NCBI GenBank assembly: GCA_013398295.1
Contig: VZSF01001148.1
Location: 316,985 to 380,984, forward strand
Reading direction: 5' to 3'
Source of the DNA: Chionis minor
Lineage: Eukaryota > Chordata > Aves > Charadriiformes > Chionididae
DNA length: 64,000 nucleotides
How positions within the stretch are numbered: the stretch's first letter is position 1; the number at the start of each line of letters is the position of its first letter. Positions 49,240 to 59,900 of the stretch are shown in pieces. A program made the translations under genes and the position numbers. Below the pieces are notes generated by a model that was not told the origin of the DNA, did not search any database, and saw only the letters and a list, made by a program, of their open reading frames with translations.

Positions 49240-49497
49240 TCTTAAAAAATATTTTATTCGAAAAAAGTTCAACCAAAGTTATTCAATAAACAACTGTACA
49301 AAACATATTTCTTTGGTCAATTTGGGAAAGTTACCTTAATTACTTTAGCTACCCACTATGTGAAAGGAATTTTTCTTAAATAAAGAGTTTATGTACACAA
49401 CAAATTAAGCTGCTGTTGCTTGGCAGTTACTTTGTAATCACCTTCTCAAGGGATGTTTGAGACATTACATGTGACTTACAGAAGAATTCAAAACTGA
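49240..49497 (-). terminator. PSMG2: PSMG2 3' UTR and poly(A) signal
   Basis: Untranslated tail after the PSMG2 stop. On the minus strand an AATAAA lies at 49258-49253, about 240 bases after the stop, so the transcript probably ends near 49235. Confidence 0.6.
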
Positions 49498-49590
49498 TCA
49501 GAAGAGGGCGGGTGGAAGACCACTGCCAAAAAGTAGGCGCCAGGAACTTGGTACTTTCCACTGTGAAGACATATCTGTGGAATTGTTGCT
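49498..49590 (-). CDS. PSMG2: PSMG2 exon 7 (terminal)
   Basis: 93 nt from TTGTTGCAG to TGA (49500-49498). It encodes a serine- and asparagine-rich linker and the invariant end WKVPSSWRLLFGSGLPPALF, the family's C-terminal signature. Confidence 0.97.
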   Translation of the reverse strand, partial: SNNSTDMSSQWKVPSSWRLLFGSGLPPALF

Positions 49591-52500
49591 CTGCAACAAA
49601 AAGAGAGTAATTCTTTAAGTTTTAGATAATAATGATAATTCTTTCTCTGGCACATGTATTAAACTAACGGGCAGCATTTCAAGTGTCAATATCATTGTGG
49701 GTTGCTTTACAGAAGAATACTGGAAGATTGAACTTGATGAAACCTTTATGCAATTTTCCCCCGCACTTGTCAAACAAAGGGACTGGGGCTTAACTTTGGC
49801 TTTTCAGGTGGGGAAATTATCCCAGTGAGATTTTAACCAAAATGTATCTTTAATTTGGCCTATCCTTGATGACCAAGGGCCAAAATGAATCCAACCTGTA
49901 CATTTTTAACTTTTCTAGAATTCAGATGAGTAATAATAATTATGTTTTTCATAATCTGGATTGAAGAAAAATGAAAAGAGCTGACATAAAATGCAAGAGG
50001 AAGAACTCTAGATCAAACAGCACTTACTTCACTTTTAATTAGCTGGAGCCATTCATTAAGATAGTTAACAAGAGCAAACGCATCAGGGATGTTGTCCCCT
50101 TCTGAGCAGAATTTCAGAAGAACTGCCATCTGGATTCCTTTTGAACAACTACAACAAAAATAAACAGGTGTTTCTATTTATTTTCTAAACCCAGAACTAT
50201 TATATTTATGTATTAAAAGCAACAACAACCTGCATATGGCTTGTTAAAAAAATCCCAAATAAGACCAAACAAAAAGTAAATATATAGGCACATATATGGA
50301 GATTTTTTTTTTTTCTCCTCTCCAGACTTCCTCAATTGCCTTTTCACACTTTATGTTCTTTTTTGTAGTCTTGTATTTGTTCTTTTGCTCTGTGAGGCAG
50401 GAATCCTAGGTCATGGAAGTCACTCAGGGCCTCTTTTACACACTCAGTTTGCGTTTTTTATGCTGGTGGGGCATTTATACAGATCCTTTGATACAATCAC
50501 TCCTTATCTTTCTGTGTATTTCAAACAGCAGTTTTGTAGGCTGCACATCACTACTTTACTCACAATATTCCCATTTTTTCATTTAGATATTACGACTGGT
50601 GTCCTGGTTTGAAGTAAAACACAACCAATTTTCTGTTCTTTTGTTTGTTCCCCCCCCACCCCCCCAAAGTCCTGGGAGGTCTTGCCTTTTGCATTTGTAC
50701 ATTGTTTCCATACTGAAGTCAGTATAAAGGTAAGCATGATATTAGTAACTCCCCTGCTGTGGGATGCAACAGTTTGGACAGGTGTCAAAAACAACTGAAA
50801 AAGTAAAAGTGAATTTTCCACCTGACACTTAAAAAACTAACACCTTTTGCAGACCTAACACAGTTTTACCAGAAGGAGTAATATTAATATCCAAATTTTT
50901 AAACTCAGATGTGCTTTTGGCACAACTTCTGATGCACACACCTTTTAACAAACACCCCCACACCTAATTTTTTGTGGGCCCTGAAATCTTAACTCATTCT
51001 TAGTGCTATTTTTTTTTTAACTGATGATGGAAGTATTTGTCAGGCGAGACAGTTTTAGTTAAAGTATCACAGGTACAGAAATTCTATTATTTACAAATTG
51101 TGGTTTGCATAAAATCAGGTACCAGATTAGTAACAATATTAACTGTAAAGGCTTTATTATTTTAATTTAGCCCATTCACTTATATTTTTATCATATTTCA
51201 ACTTTATGCTGCAGAATTCCCTATTTTCTGGTGTATTATATCCTCTAAATCTGCTCTTAATTACAACCTCGATCTGGAAGAAGTTCTATTCCTGCAAAAT
51301 CCTTTTCTATGAGGAGAAGGACCAAAGTCCTTCTCCTCACGGTGGTTTAAACCAGTGGTTTAACATAACACAGTGGTTTAAAAGATAATTTCACCCACGT
51401 ACTAAAACCAGGACTTCTGATACCTTTCTGTGCGTATCTTTAGACAACTCACCTTTCAGTAAACAACAGTTTTGTGATGCCACCTCCAGGAATATGTAGA
51501 ACTTTTTCTGTATCATTTATTCCAGGGTAAGCTGCTACTTTTTCCATTTCTTTCCAGTTTAGCTCCTGCATAAGGCCTCCAACTGCTTTCTCAAGATCAG
51601 GTGTAAGCAGGTAGCGTAGTGGTGTCCTAGGAATGAATCAAGAATACATTCAGTCTGACAATGAAAGACGCTACCAACGTTACTTGTGACAGAAAGACGC
51701 TGCAAATACCGAAGACCTCACATCTGCAATGAACAACTGAACTGACATTCCCTTCTTCCTCACATCAAAGTTAAAAAGTAGCCTGCGGCTTCAAAACAGT
51801 ATAAACTACCCAACTTTCTGCCACAAATAGAACTAAGGTACCCTCTGTTTAGAGGCTCAAATAACTGGCAAGTACCAGATACATAAGGACATAAACAGGA
51901 GAACAGCTTGCCATTATTAAAAGTGATTTACAAATAAAATGTGCTTTTTCTTCTTTAAATTAGTGAGGGTAAACTTGGACTTCACTGTGATACAGTATTT
52001 TTAATAAGCTCACACTACAAATATGTGCAGACTTCAGTCAAGTCTAAGCATTTTTTTTCTGAATGTACTACCCTTGCTCTTCACCAGCCCTGCTGCCAGA
52101 GTTCTTCTGTGGTGCTGGGGAGGGCGAGGTAAATCACCACCACCTATGACTCAGACGGCATCAAATAACCATTAGTCCCTCTCATTTCATTCTATCTTAG
52201 CTGGCCGTTTTCCAGCTGTATGGAAATATCACTGGTAACTATATCTGGGACATGCATGGACCTAAATCTTCTTTAAGGCCATACACATTTATACAGCCTA
52301 AGGATAACAATGAGTCTTTTGCAAAAATACTGATTTTTGTTTGGTTTTGTTAAACCACCGATTATGATGTCCTCAATGAGCGAGTAATGCTTGTTTTTTT
52401 AAAGGTGTAATACGTAATAAAAATACATATAATCTGAACCTTGCAGTTGCCTCCCAACAAATAAGAATCGATAACTTCCTATAAAAAAGAATGACACTAT

Positions 52501-55500
52501 ATTAAAGAAAACCTTCAAAAAAGCCGAATAATGAAGAAGTAAGAAACTAACTAATATTCTAATTAACAGTTAAAAATCTAGTCTGTGAGTTGTACATTAG
52601 CAGCTAATCCCTGACGTTGCTTGCAGCCCCAAGAAATTACGAAGTTAATATGAGGCTCTGTTACCTGACAGCGCAGGCCAAGTGCAATTTATTTATAGCT
52701 TATTACTTGCTCAATACTTTTGATAGGAGTAACTAACAAATCTCAGAGACTGATCCTGTATAACATAATACTTAATATACTATTAAAAAAACTTATGACC
52801 TATGTACACAGCAAAGCAAAAGAACCCTGCCAAAAGTACTCAGTACGAGGGAAATATGTCAGATTGTCAAAAAGAATCGAAACACTAATTAGGTCTTTTA
52901 ACAACACAAACATACCCAAGAAGTTGCTCATCATCACGCTGGTATGCATGGCTGCTAGACAGAAGAACGACTCTGGCACATCTGCTGCTCTTCACCCAAG
53001 AAAGGAGTGTTTGACAGAATGGCCTGTACTTGTTCTTTATGCAGAGAAAAAAAAAGTGAAAAATATATGTCCTTTAAAAAAAAGCCAACAATACTAGGTG
53101 TTACACAGAATGTTTACCAGTGATGTATATTTTTCTTCATACCCATTTAGTTTTCAGCTTCAGATATATTTTTAAAAAGCAGAGGATCACTCCAGTTGTT
53201 TACTTAATCAGAAGCACATGCATAATAATTATCATTAAGCCCATGTTAACAACAGCAGTACTATCTGTTTTGTGTGCCATTAATACCAACAGAAAAAGCT
53301 TTAGAGTAAGATGGGGTGGTAGGATCACACAGTATTTTTCCACACTTTGAGCCAACCGAAAACCACAGCACAATTTTTTTTCTGGATGCTATTCTGCTTA
53401 TTTTAAATTACAGACCCTGTCCAGTTAATAATAATTCCAAATTCTTCATTATTTACATGAGTGCAGTTTAAATGAACGTAGAACAGTATGAAATTATTGG
53501 AGTAACATAAAAAATTAAGCTATTACAATAAAACCACACAAAGGCAGTAAGCGTAAGAAAAAAAATGGACAAAACCCAGACTGTTTTGTGTTTTCAAGAC
53601 TGTTAATAACTAAGGGCATATTTACACTAAAATCTACCAACATAGGTGGGTTGTTCTGAGGCTTTGAAAAACAAAAGCTCAACCCTCAATGAATACGAAA
53701 GTCAGCTTCTACTAGCTAAAATTGTATCAGCTGCAGAAGGTGTTATAGCACAAAGTAGAAATATTTTTGTTTTAAACAATATGTTTTATAATGTGGCATA
53801 GTTCTTCTAGTTCTCGTTATTTAGTCTTAAAATTTACCTAGGCCACTTAAACTATTTGCCAGAACTATTCAAGCTGAACTGAGAACAATTAATTAACATA
53901 CATACCTTTATAAAAGGTGATCTGATCTGCAGAACTACAAGTTTCTTTGAAGGTAATGAGTACACTACAAAAAGAAATAGTTAAGTTTTGTAAGAAGAAA
54001 GCAAGAAAGAGATCTGGGTTTAGAAGTATCCAGATTTATCCAATTTACAAACCTCAGGATAGTAAACCTTTCAACTATCAATTCATATGGGAAAGCCTCA
54101 CAATATCTGCAGTGTTAAAAATACGTATTTTGTGCACTGTTTTAATTGGACTTAATTTCACTTGTCATAAATTCACAGGATTGAATGAAGAAAAATATAT
54201 GAAGATCTGCCTCCTGTAATGATTCAGATAATCTCTTTATGCAGCTTTGCAAAAACTGACAGATTATTCTGAGATTTCCATTTCTGAAGGAGAAAAAGAT
54301 GAAATGCAATGATCAATATAGGGGAAAAAAACCTAAGAATTTGAAGGGAAGAGGGAGAAACACCACACAGGGAAAAAGGCAAACATAGGTGGGAAGAAGA
54401 GAGGATAAATATCCTTCTACACCTGAAATTCATCTTGCATTCCAGCAGTTTACGTAAGTATGTGCACAATTCATGTTGCTTTGACTTAAAACCACAGCAA
54501 GTTTTGGCTACACTGTAATATGGTTGAAATTCAACATTTTGTATAGGTTGCACATGTCAAATTGGTTATCTAAAATAACAAGAGTAACAAATTTCCTCCG
54601 TGAAGCATAAATACATTCTTATCTGTAAGTTACTGAAGTTATTACTGACCTTAGTTTAAACATTGCTCACAAGCAAAACATAACAACAAAAGTAAATGTT
54701 ATGTTCTTGCACCTTATGCAGCCTGCAAATGCCTTCAGCTTTCAATACCCACCTTCAGCATTTATACTGAGTTCCACTGAGTTTTCTTCTGCTGTTGCAT
54801 ACGGATTATTTCCAACCATTGGCACCAGGCAATCAGTGTAGAAGTAACCAACTTTAGTCATGCCGAGCGTGGAAATCACTAGATCTGTTGCCAGTTGACC
54901 GACATTTCCCACTGACACTGCTGGCTGAAGTAACAGAAATTACCGATTTACAGGGTGTTTTATGGACAATACAATACGCTCTTCAAATAGTGAAAGTTTA
55001 AATTACTTTAATTCTGGTCAAACATGACTTCTAAAAAGCGGCTGCTCATTCTCCGACAAAAGTGACTATTTCTTAACAGAAATTTGGTTCCTGTCCCACA
55101 AAAAAAATCCTGGCCACTTCTGCAAATAATCTTCTCTCATTGTAAACTTAAACAAAAACAAAGGCTTGGAAACTCATCTCTTCCCTCTCTTTTTTTGGAC
55201 AGAGAGCAGATAAAAGTCTGCTCGACTAATGCCGAGATTGGCAGGCCTCCAGTGACACCTAACGGTAATGTTGATATTACATATTAAACCCGTAAATCTC
55301 AGCTTGACTCATAAACAAAAGTAGATTGTTTTTCATCTTGTAAGAATGAAAATGCTAAGAGTCATCTTGGATTCATTTGATAGGAATTGCCATAGGTTAT
55401 CACCAATCCGGGCAGATACCGACCTAACAGGCTGTCACAGAAAGAGAAATTCAAGAGTATGTCCTTCAACAGAAACTGATATCAGGAGGAAACGGTAAAA

Positions 55501-56685
55501 CTTTTGGCTGCTTCCCTCTAATTTATAAGCAAGTTCGTGTCTATGGATTTCTGTGGCCCCAGTGACGGAAACACAACAAATTTGATGCCGAGAAGCTCAT
55601 GGTGAAAGAGGATGTACCAGCACCTACACAGTGTCATTACAAACTGGGGGATAATTCCATGGTCTGTCAGTCCCAGACAAAGAAAGTAGCAGTGATCTAT
55701 TTCCTGTGGCTAGTCAGCTGATCTGCAATGACTTCCCGTCCAGCCTGCAGAGTCATCCCAGGCTGCGCAGCCTTTGATTAAAGGTGATAAGGTTACTTTT
55801 AATATAGTAAAGGGACTCACTAACAGGAAAAATAATGGTTTGCTGCTTCGCAACCTGCACTGGAACTCTCATCCCACAATAACCGATGTAACCCTCAGGC
55901 AGGCTACCTCAAATTGATTTCACGCCACACATGAAGATGATTAGAACACTTCCTAAAACAATCCTAAGTGGAGTTTAAATACAGCACAAATGAGGAAATT
56001 TTCCTTAAAAACATGTACACATCGCATCTAAAAGAAAAAAATAACCCTTTATTCCAGTGCCAGCCCACAGATACCGCAAATTTTGCAAGACGCCATAAGG
56101 CGTTTTAACCATAGGGCATATAGCTATAGGTTGGCCTGTAACGCTTAGCTTGAGAAGAACGGAGAACCGGGAGCTGAGGAGAGAGAAACTGACGGAAGCG
56201 GAAGAGGCCGCCCTAAGCTTAGCTGGGAACAGCTCTGGGAGCGACACCTGCAAATTCCCCTCTTTTACTCGGTAAAACACCGATATATACACACGGGCAC
56301 AGCAACCGCCTGCCCAGGGCCTCTCCGCTTTCCCGCAGACAAGTACCCAGGGACGACCCCCGGGCAGAGGAGGGACAGACCAAAGCGCTCCTGCCCCACA
56401 GCAGCCAGGGAGACAAGCCCCCACCCGCACCCCACAGAGGGGAGAGAAGCCCTCAGCGCCCAGGCCCGGCCAAGTGGCACGTCCCTGCCTCCCGCCCGCG
56501 CCGGGGTGCGGGTGTATNNNNNNNNNNNNNNNNNNNNNNNNNNNNNGGGGGGGGGAGGGGGCAGTCGCCCCCTCAGACCCACCGCGGGCGAGGTGGAAGC
56601 CGGAGACGCGACCTACCATCAGCAGAGTGAAGCCTTTAAAGTCGGGGCTGGCGGCAGCGCCGCCGCGCTCGCAGGGAACAAACAT
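49498..56685 (-). CDS. PSMG2: PSMG2, proteasome assembly chaperone 2 (gene span)
   Basis: Complete gene on the minus strand. Coding exons in transcript order: 56685-56617, 54924-54753, 53964-53906, 53028-52916, 51626-51453, 50148-50028 and 49590-49498. All introns are GT-AG and the phases fit, giving 266 aa (human 264). In the family, PSMG2 (PAC2) pairs with PSMG1 (PAC1); the pair binds the alpha ring of the 20S proteasome, guides its assembly and prevents alpha-ring dimers. Recognisable blocks are FKGFTLLM, PAVSVGNVGQLA, YFYTDCLVPMVGNNPYAT, IPGGGITK, LLKF..EGDNIPDA, YLNEWLQ and the C-terminus WRLLFGSGLPPALF. It converges on PTPN2 and shares a promoter with CEP76. Confidence 0.97.
50028..50148 (-). 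CDS. PSMG2: PSMG2 exon 6
   Basis: 121 nt from TTGTTGTAG to GAA|GTAAGT. It completes a serine codon and encodes CSKGIQMAVLLKFCSEGDN, IPDAFALVNYLNEWLQLIKS, closely matching the mammalian sequence. Confidence 0.96.
51310..51339. repeat. Perfect 13-bp hairpin in PSMG2 intron 5
   Basis: Arms TGAGGAGAAGGAC (51310-51322) and GTCCTTCTCCTCA (51327-51339) with the loop CAAA. It lies about 115 bases past the exon 5 donor in the transcript and is followed on the plus strand by three copies of GTGGTTTAA between 51341 and 51380. Confidence 0.75.
51453..51626 (-). CDS. PSMG2: PSMG2 exon 5
   Basis: 174 nt from CCTAG|GACACC to AAAG|GTGAGT. It encodes TPLRYLLTPDLEK, a variable helix, LNWKEMEK and HIPGGGITKLLF, the conserved glycine-rich signature of the family. 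Confidence 0.96.
52916..53028 (-). CDS. PSMG2: PSMG2 exon 4
   Basis: 113 nt from AACAAG|TACAGG to TTGG|GTATGT. It encodes YRPFCQTLLSWVKSSRCARV and LLSSSHAYQR. Several GT choices exist at the end; the one used leaves two bases (GG), which exon 5 completes to glycine and keeps the frame. Confidence 0.94.
53906..53964 (-). CDS. PSMG2: PSMG2 exon 3
   Basis: A 59-nt exon from TTTTGTAG to AAG|GTATGT, encoding VYSLPSKKLVVLQIRSPFIK once the first codon is completed by exon 2. Frame and wording match the mammalian protein (VYSLPSRKLVALQLRS). Confidence 0.96.
54753..54924 (-). CDS. PSMG2: PSMG2 exon 2
   Basis: 172 nt from TTACTTCAG|CCAGCAGTG to GAAG|GTGGGT, phase 1 at the end. It encodes PAVSVGNVGQLATDLVISTL and the highly conserved GYFYTDCLVPMVGNNPYAT. 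Confidence 0.96.
56518..56546. other. Assembly gap (29 N)
   Basis: Undetermined bases in PSMG2 intron 1 next to a G run, about 70 bases downstream of the exon 1 donor in the transcript. No exon is affected. Confidence 0.99.
56617..56685 (-). CDS. PSMG2: PSMG2 exon 1 (coding part)
   Basis: 69 nt, 23 whole codons, from the ATG at 56685-56683 to ATG|GTAGGT. It reads MFVPCERGGAAASPDFKGFT, a little longer and more alanine-rich than the mammalian N-terminus. Reading on past the donor gives a long GC-rich open frame that is not the protein. Confidence 0.95.
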
Positions 56686-56917
56686 GCCGGCCGGGGAGGA
56701 GGGCAGAGGACGGCGGCTGCGCGGCTCTCCTCAGCGGGGCGGGAGAGTAACGGCGGCGGCAACCGCCCACCTCGCGCTGCGCCCGCGCGCCGGGCCGTTG
56801 AGCGCCCGTTGGAACGGCGGTTGGGGGCGGGGCCCGGCGCGCGGCCTTTCCCTCCTTTTTCCCGCTTCTCCCGCGGCGGGAAGCGTTGGGGCTGCCGGCC
56901 CGCCTGCGCCCGCCGCC
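56686..56917. promoter_or_regulatory. Bidirectional promoter of PSMG2 and CEP76
   Basis: Only 232 bases separate the two start codons, which face away from each other. The segment is CpG-rich and TATA-less, with a GC box (GGGGGCGGGGCC, about 56823-56834). It also has two E2F-like sites facing each other: TTTCCCGC at 56858-56865 and GCGGGAA at 56876-56882, close to the CEP76 start. Cell-cycle control through E2F is inferred and would suit a centriole gene. Confidence 0.75.
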
Positions 56918-56980
56918 ATGTCACTGCCGCCGGAGAAAGCCTCCGAGCTGAAGCAGATCATCCACCAGCAGCTGGTCAAG
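56918..56980 (+). CDS. CEP76: CEP76 exon 1 (coding part)
   Basis: 63 nt, 21 codons, from an ATG in CGCCGCCATGT context to AAG|GTGCGG. The peptide matches the mammalian N-terminus almost residue for residue. The long GC-rich frame running on past the donor is not coding. Confidence 0.96.
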
Positions 56981-59900
56981 GTGCGGGCGGCGCCTCCGCG
57001 GTACAGCGGCTGCTCCTGGCAGGGGAAGCCCCGGGGAAGGGTGAGGCGGCGGGGGCGGGGGAGAGGCCCGGCCCGCCGGGCTTTGCTGCTGCCGCCCCTC
57101 TCGGCGGCGCGGACCCCCGGCGGCAGGAGGCGCAGCGCTCTCCCTCCCTTCCCGCTCCTTCCCTCTGCTTCGTTTTTCCTACCCCAGCCGCCTGGGGTGG
57201 TCTCCAGGCGCTGTTTTGCCTCGCGGCGGTTGCGCCCCCTTCCCAGGAGGGACAGCGGCGGTTGGCGCTCTCTTAACCGCTGCCCCGGCTCGCCGCCTTC
57301 CCCCCGCCCTCCCCGGCCGGCTCTGCTCCTCGCCCGCATCCCGGCTTTCCCGGGCTACGGAGAGGTGGAGCTGAGGCCCCGGCCGTCTTCCCGCTTCCCT
57401 CGCGTTGATACCGTCTGGCTGTGTGTCGCTGCCCCGTTCGGGGCAGGGAGAGGGCAGCCGCGCTGTCGGCCGAGGCTCTGGGCTTCCTCGGAGCGTCCTG
57501 AGGCTGAGGCTTTTTTTGTTGGTTTTTTGTTTGTTTGGTTGGTTGGTTTTTTTGTTTTTGGTTTTTTTTTCTTTTGAGCGAGGTTCTGGGACTGACGGGG
57601 AAATAAACACGAATGCTTCAACTCCCGTCGCAAAGTATTTCACGCGCCAGTGGCTGTGGCCCGAACGTTCTTCCTGTGTGAAAGCCAGCTTTACAAACCC
57701 GTGCCGTTTGCACAGCTGAGAGGAGGGACGGAAATCGTCTGACTTCCCTTTCAGCATAAGGGGAAGCTTGTAACTGAGATTTCCTACTTTTGTGCCTTAC
57801 GTGGAAGTATATAAAGGGTGTACTTTTCCCCTTAAAAAATAAGAAGCTATTCTCCTAAGTCTGAATTTTGAGGGAGGCAAGAAATTAAAACTGACCATTT
57901 TATAATTGATGGATTTGCAGACATTTTTGTAAGGAGGGAAGTTCAAGGCAGGGGATGCTGTCAAGAGCAGTGAAAATGCTCAGGCTTGGTGTGGTTGTGA
58001 TTTTTTTTAACCACTAGAGCTGCTTTCACAAGATAGCGACTCGTTTATTTAGCTCTGAAAGGATTACCATTTTGGTGTAGTTAATTCTGTGTTCCTAGGA
58101 GAATACTTTTATAGAGTGCCTGTTTAGTCATAGCTGCTGCCATTTAAAGAGCTTGTATTTGTAGTGTATAGTGAATTTTCTTTCAGATGGATGTCCATGG
58201 CAGGATAAGAGAAGTTCTTGCTGAGACTATACGTGAAGAGTTAGCACCTGAGCATCAGCAGTTATCCACAGAAGATTTGATAAAAGCCTTAAGACAACGA
58301 GGAATCATTGATGACGTTATGAAGGAACTTAAATTTGTAACCGTAAGTAGCTTTTGAAGAGTGAAAATGTTTCTGCTTATTCCTCTTACCGAGTTGGTGT
58401 TTTGACAAAGTGAAAACTCGCTACTTCTAAAGGTTTGTAATGGCTGTAGTGATTTGTGACTTATTAGGAGCAGAACAGCTTAATGCACATGCTGAAATTG
58501 ATTTAATGATAATACTGCATTGAAAGTATTTGTTCAGTTTCATTACATCTCAAGTACTAGAAGGGAGCATACCTGAGGAATGGCATTCAGATGAAATGGA
58601 GGATTCTTTAATTTCTAGAAGACTGTGCTAAGAGCACTGTTTCATCCCTTGACACCTTAAAAAGTCTTAATTGTAATTCCAGGATGTGAATGAAAAGGAG
58701 AGGACTTCAGCTCCAAAGCCATCAACGCATTTTGTTGACAGAGAACCACCAGTTTTGAAAAAAAGTATGTTGCTTGTTTATTTTAATACTTGGATCATAG
58801 TTTTGAGAGAAATTTGAAGTCTATGATTATTGAACTCTGACTTATTAATCCAGTATGAACTGGAATCATTTATAGCCTCTGAAGTTTGAAGAAAGAGATG
58901 TTTTTCTTGCTTATCTAGAGGAGCCAAATTCATGTAAGCTGCAGAAGTTAGTGTTGCATAAAATTAGACTGGTTTTTAGAATTTTATTTATTTTACATTA
59001 AAATCTCTTCCATATATTTTACAATCACTTTCTCCTAAGTACTTGTTTCAAAAAAGTTTGGGTTTTTTTTAAGTCTCCTGTTAGTCAACTGATACTTAAC
59101 GTGCTTCCTAAGATCTGTTTGTAGTCTCTTCATTTTTATTGCTACGCTTTACAGCGAACATTGACCCAACACGGAGGTATCTTTACCTTCAGGTTTTGGG
59201 TGGAAAAGCTTTTCTGGAACATCTTCAGGAACCGGAGCCTCTGCCTGGCCAAATCTGTTCTACCTTCACTCTGTGTTTACACTTTCGAAATCAGCGCTTC
59301 CGTTCTAAACCTGTCCCCTGTGCCTGTGAGCCAGATTTTCATGATGGTTTTTTACTTGAAGTACACAAGGATAGCCTAGGTAAGGAATATTGTGCGTTTA
59401 AAGCTAATGGTTTTTTTTTTTAATTGTGAAATGTGTTTGCTATTATATAGTGATTTTCTTTCCTATTTTTATCGTGTTTTCCTAAGGAATCTGATTACTG
59501 TATCAGGTTATGCCACTTGTAGATTTTTCTCTACTCTTCCCTCTTCCACTCTAAAATAATTTTTGAATTTAGTCAGCTGTATCCATAACTGACAGTGAGA
59601 TGATAGTCTCAGAGACGGTAAGAGATACGAAGGTGGCTGGCTGTGATTTTCATGAACTTTGTGCTGACATATGAAGAAGGGAAATGCAAATTTGTTGTCA
59701 TATGGAAGGAGAAACTTCAGTATTGGAGTTCACTTTGCCTACCAGTTGGCAAACACCTGCAGAAGAGTCCGTCATCCACAGCCTGTATTATGCTGCTTCT
59801 GTTGGTAGCCAGGGAACTTCGTAGCAGCTAAGCATGTTATGAAAAGGCTTCTGGATACTGTCTGAATCCTGTAGAAATCCAGGGTAGCTTATGGATTATG

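Noticed and set aside
50596..50666. Possible LTR fragment starting TGTCCTGGTTTGAAG
   Set aside because: The opening words resemble a common bird repeat but the likeness fades within about 30 bases and no second end or target duplication is seen.
56474..57577. 367-codon frame covering CEP76 exon 1
   Set aside because: It crosses the 29-base gap and intron 1. Only 56918-56980 is CEP76 coding, as shown by the join to exon 2.
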